Below, in pieces: positions 48,514 through 59,584 of a DNA stretch of 64,000 nucleotides. The DNA is taken from assembly GCA_030549775.1 (NCBI GenBank), contig CM060172.1, positions 5,629,861-5,693,860 on the forward strand. The letters are read 5' to 3'. Numbering within the stretch: the stretch's first letter is position 1; each line of letters opens with the position of its first letter. The position numbers were made by a program, and so were the translations under genes. The DNA is from Tamarix chinensis. Its lineage: Eukaryota > Streptophyta > Magnoliopsida > Caryophyllales > Tamaricaceae. The notes below the pieces were generated by a model. It saw only the letters and a program-made list of their open reading frames with translations, was not told the DNA's origin and searched no databases.

Positions 48514-48891
48514 AAAAAATTTATAATTTAATTATTAAATTAATTAGGTATTAATATTAAGTTGCTTGATATATTTGGCTTGGTGTGTTAATGTGCTTCT
48601 GAGAGAGACTACGGAAGTATGGTTTAGTTCAGAAGAAGTGACGTTGTATAATTAATTTTGAGTGATAGTCTTATAAATAGTTAGTTTGGAAATGAGTCCT
48701 TGTTCCTAATTTTAAATAGAGTTTCGATGTAAATTTGGAATGAAAAGAAGGCACGCCACTTGTGGAATTTTGATTGCGGCCCTTAGCAAGAGTCATCAGA
48801 CTGTGGTCCTCCTTTGGCGCCGTATTCTATTTTATTTCTTTTAATTGATTAACAGTTATATTTAAAAGGTTTAAACTCTTGGTTACTTGAA
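48514..48891. other. Non-repetitive-looking spacer
   Basis: No gene or element was recognised. GC content is closer to balanced near 48740-48830. It could be older host DNA. Confidence 0.35.
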
Positions 48892-48899
48892 TCTAATGA
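48892..48899. repeat. Target-site duplication TCTAATGA, left copy
   Basis: Perfect 8-bp match to 50265-50272, the size typical of hAT insertions. Confidence 0.92.
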
Positions 48900-50264
48900 C
48901 AGCGGCGGAGCTAGACTTTCAATCCCCTGGTATTTTCGTATTGTCATGTATAAACACATAAAATTAATACATATTTTTTTAAATATTTTTTTTAAAAAAA
49001 TTTCATATTAGCTATAAGTTTTACCGCAAATGACATCAAATACAAAAGTATTTGCAATTATCATAAGAATATATTCACTTACTGATTTCTCATTAAATTT
49101 TAGACCTTGATCTTAAAAAAATTATAGATAACTAGGGTAATTTATTTCATACAATTTAGTGACTAAAATAATTAGCTTGATTTTGTGTCTTTCAATTAAA
49201 ACTCAAACGACTTATCAAACAATAAAAATATTATAAAAATGATAAAGGAAATATCCATATTTAATAATAACAATATCAAATATTTAGAATCACTAATCAA
49301 TTTATTTACTAGAATCACTTATCAACAATTTAATGAATTAACTAAGGATTTACTAAAACTTAATTGATAATATAATTTTATAACGAACTAATTCAAAAAC
49401 TAACTAATAAATTAAGCAATTCAATCTATAAATCTAAAAAAATTTGATTTCTACAAACTAATTTTGATTTCTACCTAATTAATAAGCCAATTTTTATTTT
49501 CTACATTAATAAGATAAATTAGAATTTCTATAAACTAAAAAATATAATCAATTAATATAATAAATATAAATAAATTAACTGCATTTTAATTTCACAAATT
49601 TATAAATTTATGATAAATAATTTAACAAACTAAAAATTAACTTAAATCTTACCTAATCAACTTGTGGGTTGGGACTTGATGTGGCTCGGTTGAAGATTGA
49701 AGAATGAAGGCAGGCAGGCAGCAGACAGGAGCTGCAGATTTGCAGGCTGCAGCAGTTTTAGGCTTGCAACTTCTGCTCTTGGGTGGCTCCAGTGGCGCGC
49801 GGCAATTGAGGGTTGAGAATTGAGATCGGTAGGCAGCGGCGGGCGGCACCAGCCGAGCAGCGACCAGCGGTCCAGCGGGCAACAGCACTGCAGCACTAGT
49901 GCACTGTGCAGCCGCACCATAGCAGGATGGAAGAAGAAGAATTGACAGCATTCGGTGGCAGAAACGGCGGGCTCCGACAATGTGTGATGTCCAGGTGGAG
50001 TGCGTCCAGGCTTCACTAGTCGAGATGGTCGAAGCAGCAAGAGTCGAAGAGGAGGCCAGGAGGAGGAGGGTAAGGGTTTGGGGGGATCATCAAAACGACC
50101 ACGGGACTTGATCTTGTGACCTTCGACCGTTGATACACAGGAATCTACTTGCCTGATCATTTATTCATTTTGATTCTTTGCTATGGTGTCCTACAAATAT
50201 TATATATATCTAATACCAAAAAATCAAGTAAAATTTTTACTTTCCAGTCAGGGCTCCGCCACTA
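48900..50264. mobile_element. Non-autonomous hAT-type element, 1365 bp, with GC-rich cargo
   Basis: The left end reads CAGCGGCGGAGC and the right end, reversed, TAGTGGCGGAGC, an imperfect 12-bp terminal inverted repeat of the hAT style. It is flanked by perfect 8-bp target duplications TCTAATGA (48892-48899 and 50265-50272). The left 760 bp is AT-rich and non-coding. The right part (49660-50160) is GC-rich with a 167-codon minus-strand ORF of biased composition and no recognised domain. No transposase is present, so movement would need an outside hAT transposase. Confidence 0.92.
49657..50160 (-). CDS. Uncertain 167-codon ORF inside the hAT element
   Basis: Starts MIRQVDSCVSTVEGHKIKSR and is rich in Leu, Pro, Ser and Cys. 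No family is recognised. It lies in the GC-rich half of the non-autonomous element and could be a captured exon fragment, a remnant of the leader of a parental hAT element, or chance in GC-rich DNA. An overlapping 100-codon frame (49649-49951) on the same strand is equally open, which weakens the case for coding. Confidence 0.2.
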   Translation of the reverse strand: MIRQVDSCVSTVEGHKIKSRGRFDDPPKPLPSSSWPPLRLLLLRPSRLVKPGRTPPGHHTLSEPAVSATECCQFFFFHPAMVRLHSALVLQCCCPLDRWSLLGWCRPPLPTDLNSQPSIAARHWSHPRAEVASLKLLQPANLQLLSAACLPSFFNLQPSHIKSQPTS

Positions 50265-50272
50265 TCTAATGA
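50265..50272. repeat. Target-site duplication TCTAATGA, right copy
   Basis: Pairs with 48892-48899. Confidence 0.92.
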
Positions 50273-50308
50273 TATCAACGACTGTAATTACTCATGACTA
50301 GACATGTC

Positions 50309-50773
50309 TAGGGATGACAATGGAGTAGGTCGGAGACGGAGACTCCATCCCCATTTTCGAACCCGATAAAAAAAAATAATCCCCAAATCCGATCCGATTT
50401 TCGATATTTTTTTATCGGGGATTCCCAGACCCGATCCCCACAGGAATCAAATCCCTATACCCGACCCGATGCCCGATCTATTTTTTATCCTCAATTTATT
50501 TTCCGTTCTTAAAATGTGACCTGATCTCCAAAATCCTACTTTATACCCGATCCCTGATCCTCGAACAATTTTTTATATTATATTTTTAATTTATATTCTA
50601 TAAAAAATTATATTATATATATAAAATTTTGAGGCGAGTTCGGGGATAGGGACCTTAAACCCGTCCCCGTTAAGAATCCCCGAACTAGATCACGATCCTC
50701 GAATTCTCTCCCTGAACTCGAACGGAGAATCCCCGACGGGACCTTGAACCCGCGAGAAAAATTACCATCCCTA
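50309..50773. mobile_element. Ac/Ds-like hAT MITE, 465 bp
   Basis: The left end reads TAGGGATGACAAT and the right end, reversed, TAGGGATGGTAAT. The first eight bases match the TAGGGATG start known from Ac/Ds-group hAT elements. Flanks are GACATGTC (50301-50308) and GACATGTT (50774-50781), an 8-bp target duplication with one mismatch. The interior is packed with ATCCCC, ACCCGA and GATCCC motifs in both orientations around an AT-rich centre (50560-50630). No coding capacity. Confidence 0.88.
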
Positions 50774-50781
50774 GACATGTT

Positions 50782-53160
50782 TATTCAAATGGACATTAAT
50801 AAGAATATAAATTGTTATTCTTATCATTTCAAAAAATATAGCTTTTTTAAGTAATTAAAGAAAATGACATTTTATTTTCATTATTTCCTTCTCTAATATT
50901 GTATAAAGTATAAAGTTGTATTCATTGAAATCTTATTATATTAAAGCATTATTTATAATAGTGATAAAAATTTGTTCTACTTTAAAATACCCTTATACAT
51001 AATATTAGATACCACTATATGGAAAGAAAAATTAATTAAAAAAACAACATAAATTTATTGAATTCGAATATTTATTATTTGATCTTTTTTATTTTAGATT
51101 TGATTATCATTATCCCTAATAAAGAACATCTCCTTATTATTATTATTATTATTTAATAAATTTATTATTATTTTAATACCATTTTCTATACTATGCCTAC
51201 CACTGATTCAATAAAATAAAAAAATAAAAAATAAAAATAAAAATAAAATTAAAAAAGCAGAAAGGGAAAACAGGTCATCGGAGCGAGCTAAATGATCCCA
51301 TACTGTATTATTCTGTCCATCACGAACAGTGCTATTTTTTTAAATTTTTTTTTTCTGTTGGTAAAATAATATTCTTATTGATTATACCTAGGTAACAATG
51401 CAAAATCAACGGCCTCAGCAAGCTTTAGTCTTTATGCTTTTTGGCTTTCTCTATTCCCCATTCCTGTCTACCCTACACCCAAGCAGTTGACAGAAACGTA
51501 GCTGTTAGTGGGTGTCCTAGAATATCGGTGCTTAAATATTGTCGGATACCCAGCTCACTGTTTGACTATCTTGGATAACGCCAAATAGATGCATTCTCCG
51601 ACATGAATGAATGGAGAAGAGAGAAAGAATTGCTACATTATTCAGGTTCACTTTCAATGTATATGGGATTCCACGTTTCAGCTTGAAAGTTTGATGGGTA
51701 TGTAATTATGATTAGTGAATTGCACGAGGCTATGAGTCAGGCATGTTTGATAAATTAATTACAGAAGATGGTTTATAATTTTTTTGAATGTATATTAAAA
51801 ACTATTAAACTTATAATAAATAATAAACAAATTAACTAAATAATTTTTTTATTAAAACTTGAATAATTTTATTATGATAATATATATAAATTAGGTGATA
51901 GTGGATAAATTAAGAAAGATAACAATAATTTTTTATTAAAATTTGAAAGATGGCTTATATTATTAAAAAAAAATTATAGGTTTACTGTTATAAAATTTAT
52001 GGAGTGTCTAGCTAGAATATGATTTCATATATACTAATATTTTTAGATAATATTATATATTTACTTGAAATTGTTTTATACCAAATTGAGATTAAAAAAA
52101 GTATAGATAGTTTTAAAATTTTGTAAAAATTAATATGTCAAATTATCTAAAATTAATAGATAATATGAGTTATTAAAAACACCCACATAGTATATTCGAT
52201 GAAATTTCTTAGCAAAAAACTCATGAAAGTAGGAGAATAAGTAATTATCAACTGAATCCCAATAAAACAAGAGGAAAACGGAAGACTTAAGATATCTTAG
52301 GAAGCACCATCCTTGTCCATAAACCTTTCCCAACCAATAACAAGATCCGCATTTTCTAGCAAATTTCGTTAGCAATTAACATCCGGCACTCACATAGAGT
52401 TGAAGAGAGAAAAGAAACAATTAACCCTTAGCCATTCCATTCATACTAAAAATCACAATCTAAGAACAATGTAAGAGATTTTAGGACCTTATATATTCTA
52501 ATACCCTATTTTTTCTTACTTTTATTTATTATCAAAATTATGGAAAAAGAGTATCTTAAATAAAATATTTATTTATCCCTTTAACCCTTGAGATGTTTTA
52601 AAATGTTCCATTTCAATCATCTAACCTTTCTTACTATTTTGGATCCCATAAAACTTTTAAGCCACTTTTGGTTATCAAACTTTTCTATGCGTTCTAATTT
52701 GATCATATTTGAAATATTGTGCTTTTTTCAAAATCTCTTAAGCCTTTCCAAAATAGGAAACAAATTTTTCTTAGAAAAAATACTATTCACATTTTCCTTT
52801 CACCCTTGCTCACATTTAAGCTATGAAACAAACATTTTAACCCATGGGAATTTACAAAAATTTGGGAATGCTTATATTTTGAAATATTTATGCTAGTTGG
52901 ATTGGTTGAGAATAGGGTTAAAACTGAAAATAAGATCAAAGTCAATAAAGCCCTTATACCCCCAATGAAAGTGGTTATTTAATTAGGACTTTCATTACAA
53001 TGGGCACATATGGATAGGTTAAGATTGAGTAGAGTGGAATATTAATGCTTTAGGAACCCATACTAAAGGTATTTACTGTAAAGTCATTATCTAGTATGAT
53101 ACTTTTTAGTTTATTTTAGTTTTATATATGCGCATTATACTAGTGAAATGAGAAGAGATC
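50782..53160. other. Long AT-rich unassigned region
   Basis: No convincing gene. The part near 51290-51720 is less repetitive and more balanced in composition, and could be host DNA. ORFs at 52130-52375 (minus) and 52588-52896 (plus) match nothing I recognise and are Phe/Leu/Tyr-rich, as expected by chance in AT-rich sequence. Confidence 0.4.
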
Positions 53161-53164
53161 TTTA

Positions 53165-53650
53165 GACTTGGATGCAAGCACACTATCCTACAAATGGGAC
53201 ATGGTTGGTATTAGGTGGGGCTTTAATATTATTCAACATAGAGATGAAAAGAGTCAAGAGATTATTCATGTCCAATACATTGATGAGGTTAATAACTACC
53301 TAACCTCCACTTAATTAACCGATCTTCAATTTTCAGGGTCTTTTCTCACTTGGTAGAATAAATAGCTAGGTGAGGAAAAAATTTGGTGTAAGCTTGATCT
53401 GGTGTTATGTAATGGTGAATAGATCTCTCACTTTTAAGGGGCCCATGCTCATTTCCATGAGCCCCTTATATCAGATCATTCTCTTATTACTGTCACAATC
53501 CAACATATAACCTACTAGGGTCGAGTTCCATTCTCCTTATATGATATATTTATTGAACATGTTACATTCCATTCTTTCTCATGCACTTAAAAATGTTAAA
53601 AGCCACCTAAGACAACTTGCTAAGGCAAGGTTTGGTGGTATTAGTGACAA
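53165..53650 (+). pseudogene. L1-type LINE endonuclease fragment
   Basis: The endonuclease nicks target DNA for target-primed reverse transcription. Across stops, one frame reads GTWLVLG at about 53206, then (next frame) GGFNIIQHRDEKSQ near 53219 (family GDFN, with Asp changed to Gly), LTDLQFSGSFLTW (about 53320-53350), IWCKLDLVLCNGE (near 53390-53420) and PLISDHSLITV (about 53463-53495, keeping the SDH motif). It then continues with PFSLYDIF and LRQLAKARFGGISD near 53530-53650. It is cut off at 53652 by an LTR. At least five in-frame stops are present; reverse transcriptase is absent. Confidence 0.85.
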
Positions 53651-53652
53651 TG

Positions 53653-54346
53653 TGTAACACCTCCAAAATTTACTACTAAAAAATTTAATTTTATTAAAAA
53701 TTTTGCAGAAGCAAAAACCATAAATTTTAGGAATATTATCGCCACACTTAGTATCAAATTATTCTAGTACCAAGTGCTAAGAATAAAAATAAACCAAAAT
53801 ACCATTCACACAAATTCACTTTTACTTAAATCAAAGTGATGCGGTAAATACATTACAAAAGGTAAAACCCCATTGTTAGTAATTACAATATTAAAATAAT
53901 CTTAAACAAGGAAGAAGGTGGTGGAGAGTGAAACCATAAAAGTTTTCGGATAATCCTTACACTCATACCTAATTCCCACTTAAATAGCACCTACAATAGT
54001 CTTGCAAGGGACACTACCCATTGAATAAGTAGGGATCCACAAATGGAACCCTTCAGTACTATGGTACTGAGTAACCCTTTATACCAAACCGAAAGGTAAG
54101 GCCCGTATACAACACATAATACATAACGATATAAAACGATAACATGCGCGGTCACAGAGATAACCATAAGCAACTTAAGAGATAACACCCAGTGCAACGC
54201 CTCATACAATAATAATTGAATAGTACAAGATCTATTCATTTAGCAGTGCCATCATATACTAAGAGTGACACAGGCACCAAGGCTGAAATTATATTATAAT
54301 AATAATTTGGCCATAATTTCTTAAATTAGAGTTCTGGGGTATTTTA
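53653..54346 (-). mobile_element. Internally deleted TGTAACACC-family LTR, about 0.7 kb
   Basis: The plus strand starts TGTAACACCTCCAAAATTTA (53653), shows the CCGCCACACTTAGTA equivalent near 53740, and ends with TTGGCCATAATTTCTTAAAT followed by GGGGTATTTTA at 54346. Both ends match the giant-LTR family, but the 4-5 kb between them is reduced to about 0.7 kb. No matching 5-bp flanks were found (CAATG before, GTTAT after). Confidence 0.75.
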
Positions 54347-55951
54347 GTTATGGCCACATTACCCATGAGAGAGGCATGATCATCACCTAACCTATGCTTG
54401 ATGCAAGGGAAATGGAATAATGAACAAAAGATGCATGCTCATAACATTAACGTGATAATACAAGATAATGAGGATGAGAACAATATTATAGATAGAATGA
54501 GTATGATAGTTTACAAAACCAAATACAAGAAATCAAGCTAAGAGTTTAAATAACCGAGAATACAAAAACTACACAACAAAGTGGAAAAAATACTCATAAC
54601 CGATTAGCCTAACTCTTAGGCATAGACATAAACTCTAACCCTAAGCAATGGCCTATTAATAGCCCACATTATCACCCTAAGCATACTCTAACTAAGATTC
54701 ATAACCCTGCAAATCTTCATCTACTCCCTAATTCAAAAGCTAGATCATCTCAGTGACCACACAAGTGTAGTATAAGTACGGTGAAGTATTGGTAAAACAT
54801 ACTATCTAAAATATGGTAAGGCTCATGCAGCACATTGATGTCACATAACAAAATAATAATATTATAATGATACAGTTCAAAACTTAATCTCAAATAATAG
54901 TACAACAATACATGCTTGCGTGGAAATCATTAAAGTATAAACATACGGTAAACACATTGCAACCCATACAATATAACTATGTTATAATTTCTCCCTTTAG
55001 TGACCACACAAATTCTAGTTAATAAGATAGTTCATTCGACCACACCTAGTTCTTCACCATGAACAAAGGTCATGATAGCACAAATAATTACAAAGGGATA
55101 CCACACCCATCACACAAAGTCACAATTCATCAAAGAGGATTTTCTTTAGGGATACTACACCCACCACACATTGAGTGCACTTGCCACAAATCAGTACACC
55201 ACACCCACCACACATGGTCGACGTACACCAAGGAGTCTTGTACTAGGACCACACCTTGAATATCTTCGCCGCAAAGGCTAAAAAGTTGAGATACCACACT
55301 CACCTAAGCAATGGACAATATGAAGTGTCATGAGGCTTGTACTAGGATACCTCATCCACCCAAGATGGATACCGATGCCATATCTACTTGCCATAGTATA
55401 ATCCTATACCTCAATGATATGTGTATATCCCCTACCGACTACAACTTAGGAAAGAAGAAAATAGGTACTAAGTTAAAAATTATAACCAAGGATGACCCTC
55501 CCATGAACTCTCAGGAGCTACCTGAGAGCTATAGAAAAAGGCTAGAATGAAATCATAGACTATTAATTTATATTTTCAAGAGATGTCATAAATCACAATA
55601 AAATCTACATATAACCAAACGGGTGTTTCTAAGCGATAAAACCAAACATAATTAAATTCCATTATTAAACCAAATTAGGTGTTTCCAAGTGATAACACCA
55701 AACACATCACAAACCATTAGGGCCACTAATTGGTTGTTTTTTAGTGCTAACACCAAACACATCAGAAGTCATAAAATCCACCAATTGAGTGATTAGAAAT
55801 GACACCAAACTTAACCAAATTTAGATGTCAAATACCATCATGATGATTCTTATTAAATTAGGTCAATCATAGTTAAAATCATAATTAAAATGGTGCAAAT
55901 ACATGGAGGTATCAACACTAAAGGCCTAATAGAAACATCACACATTATAAA

Positions 55952-56025
<74 letters not shown>

Positions 56026-57870
56026 TTAATAATAATAGGCTTCCAGTCTGACAAGTTGATCAATCCCTCAGACCAATTGAATAGTTTGGTCATACTATAC
56101 CTGGACCAAAACAATACCAGAGAACCAGTTCGACTAGTTGGCCTCACCAATTGACGGGTCTGAGTAGAGAGCAACCCATTTTGGCTTGTAGATAAATTAG
56201 TCGACTACTTTGACCAACCAATCAACTGGTCATAGAAACCATTCGACAAGTTTTCTCCAACAAATTGATGGGTCTAAATGGAGAACAAATCATTTAGGTC
56301 TATAGGGAAACGAGTCAATGGGTTTGACAAATCAATGGATTATTCATCAAAACCAAGTGACTAGCTTATTAAACCAATCCACTGATCTCATGACTACTCG
56401 CATAACTAGTCAATGGGTTTGAGGAACCAATTGATTGTTCTAGGTAGAAAACTAGCCAGACTTGTGATACATATACCAAAATTTACCACACTTGACCATA
56501 TTAATTCTAGTAAGCTTCTATGCCAAAACACACATAAAATTAAATGTTGGGCACACATAGAATCACATGGATACATGGTAATATACATACTCAAATGGTT
56601 AACTTCATGCTTAAAATTAGAGAATTCCAACAACACTAACTTGGGAAGAATTATAGCACATGCTCAGATCATGGAACAAAATTAGATCATAATCACATAA
56701 ACACCAACACTGGGAATCCCAAGAAACCACATAACCCTATTAATGTTAAAGATAAGAATGTCTTACCTTGAAGTAATTCTTTTAGCATAAAACTCATACT
56801 TGATGGCTATTTAGCGGAACCTTGATTCCTAAGAGAATAAAAGTTAAAATCATTAAAAATCATCTTTCACAAATTAATTAAAATCAAAGAAAAATTAGAA
56901 TAAGGAGAAGAACATGAAACATGACCTTTTTCTTAAAAATAGGGAGTCAAGAAAAGAGCTGGAATCTTCAACCTTTCTCAACCTTAATTCTTACTTAATT
57001 AAGGAAAGAAAAAGAAAACTAAAACCAAGATTAAAAGAAGATAAAGGAACACAATGCTTCCACATGGAATGGAGAAAATCAAAGAAAGTCTATATTTTTC
57101 TCAGTAGATAGAAGAATAGGGGAAATGAAAGGATGCTCAACACTTGAAAAAATTTTCCACAAAGAAAAGGGAGAAGAGATCAATGCAACAAGTGAGGAAT
57201 GAAAATGGATCAGAAATGGAGGTATAGAGCCAAGGCTGGGTCAACATTCACATCAAAAAAGAGGGATGAGACTGGTGAAGTTGAGTGTGGGCAACCAAGA
57301 AGTGAGGGTTGACTTGATGGTGTGGTGGAGATTTGAGTGCAGTAAAAAATGAGCATGGTAGTAGGTTAGAAAGTTAGGAGATGGTGCACAAAGTTAATCT
57401 CATAGCCCTAGCTGGAAAAAGAGAGAGGGAGAGGTGAAGGAGAAGAGAGAAGATGAAGCTTGCTTCAAAATGCCTTTTGGATAAAATTTGGATAATTAAA
57501 ATTATGTAATGCTCTAAATAATGTAAAAATAATCTTAGAGCACTCAAACATGTTTATTAGCATAATTGGACTCTAATAAAAAAAATTTCATAAAAATTAA
57601 AGATAAATTCAAATCAAAATCAGAAATGGATATGAAATAGTAGGATAACCAGTCGATTAATTTTAGCAAACTAGTCGACTAGTCTGTCGAGAATAAGAAT
57701 GTTAATTTCTCGGTTCACCAATTGATCTGTTATGTAAATCAATCAATCAATAGGCCTAAAATTCACATTTTTATTAGAATTACAAGCCCATTTCAAAACT
57801 AAACCTTCTTTGGTTTATATCAACATAATTATAAATACAATTTGAAGGATTTTGAGATGGGGTGTTATAA
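54347..57870. mobile_element. LTR-like block of another diverged subfamily
   Basis: The left part shares short landmarks with 2898-3150 (for example GCCTAACTCTTAGGCATAGA near 54606 versus CCCTAACTCTTAGACTTGTA near 3085). The middle has CACACCCACCACACA repeats (55080-55260), GTGATAACACCAAAC repeats (55630-55810) and repeated TCGACTAGT/CCAATTGA-type segments (56040-56460). The right end reads GATGGGGTGTTATA near 57868, LTR-like. Termini and target duplication are unresolved, and the block may be composite. ORFs here are not recognised as genes. Confidence 0.4.
55948..56036. repeat. (AAT)n microsatellite
   Basis: About 29 nearly perfect AAT units. Confidence 0.93.
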
Positions 57871-59580
57871 TATTCCTTTCATTAATTTAATTCATTCAAT
57901 GATTTATCCCATCTGTCAGCTTATAGAATCTTTATTTTATATACTTTTGTAGATTGTAGTGATTGAAAAGCTTTACAACAAACTGGTGCTCCTAATTTTT
58001 CCAAGGACGTAAAAAAGCCCATTGTTATTCCTCCTAATAGAGAATCTATTACTGAGGTTAACAAGTGAAAATTGAGCATTACCATGATATATTATTACTA
58101 TGAATATTCATAATTGCATTCTAAGAATGATTTTTTATTTATTATATATTTAGAAAAGTGAAAAAGTTTTGAAGCCTAGTCCTAAAAATCTAAGAAAGAA
58201 AGAAAAACCAAATAAGTTTAGCAATATTAGTAATGTTGTAAAGATATTAATTATTGATTCAGTATTAAATCTCTATGATATCATCAAAAAATGTATCCCC
58301 TAGTTAAACACAAGCTCCTTTTATTATCAATAGTATCCCCTATTTATTGAAAAAGGATAGCACAAGCACCATGAATTTGGAACCTCTTAGAGACTCCCTC
58401 TATACTAGCAAGTTCTAATGGTTTTATTCCTGTAGTTGATCTATTAGAAGGAAAATGCTCAATACACATAGGAAAAAATGGGTGTTATTACCACACCTAA
58501 CATAAAATAGATGTATATTTTCCATTTCATGTTAGATACAAGGCTAAGAACCCAAGCAAACCAAAATAAGAGTAGAGTGCATAAGAAATAAGATATATAA
58601 GTACTAAAGGAAAACATTTATAAAATAAGACCTTGATGGGTCCCTAATTATTTAAATACATGATAAAGAGTAAACCAAAAGTCAAAAGTTACAATAATAA
58701 TTTTAAAAACTAAATTGGTTAGCAAACCAGTCAGGCTACTAGTTTAAAGGTTCACTGGTTGGACCAATGGTTCAAACTAGTCAAACTAGTTCACTCACTG
58801 GAAGTCAAATATATCCATATTTGATTCAAAATATATTTTAACACGTAAAATTAGCTATCATAGATCAAAAAATAATATATTTTATCATAAAAAGATCATT
58901 ACGTATTCATATAAGATTTCAAAATAACATAATTCCATATCAAAAGTCTCCTATATATAAAATATCCTTACAAAATAACATACTTCAACATCAAGTCTCT
59001 TATATATTCCTGAACAACTCAAAATTAAACACATTAGTTTAGAAGCTACAATTCAATTAGATCAAGTAAATGGTTTGATAAAATTAATACTCATCTAATC
59101 CTACAGATTATCCATATCATCTCTAATGTCAAAAAATATAGGGATGACATTTTCTTGCATGTGATTATCTTCATCATCATCTCCAACCTCCCCTATCAAC
59201 TTCATCATCTCCATTTTCATCAAGATCATTCAATACATCTAAAAAAATAGAACAAGAATAATTACTTCAATTATAGAACATAATTTATATAAGCAATAAA
59301 AATTTATGAGCTTTAAACCCTCATTATAATTTTCATGAATAATGAAGGAAGCTAATTCATTACTTAGCAACTCTAGCTCTTCATTATTCAAGCCAAATGG
59401 GTCATCCATAAGAATCTACGAGCCAATTACATTAAAATTTTAAAAATTAATTTGGTCATAACTAGTCTTAAATCAATTCCTACACAAAAGAAAAAATAAT
59501 TAGACAAGCTTGGTGATATTATCATATAAAAGCAATAAATTCAGGCATGATTTACAATAGTAAGATAATAATAGATTAAA
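57871..59580. other. Unassigned region with an LTR-start fragment
   Basis: 58478-58560 (GGTGTTATTACCACACCTAA) resembles the GCATTACCGCCACACTTAG segment near LTR starts. 58725-58800 repeats 'actagt' and 'ccagt' segments like 56040-56460. A stretch near 57985-58065 reads GAPNFSKDVKKPIVIPPNRE without stops, but its family is not recognised. Nothing else is supported. Confidence 0.35.
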
Positions 59581-59584
59581 TTCA

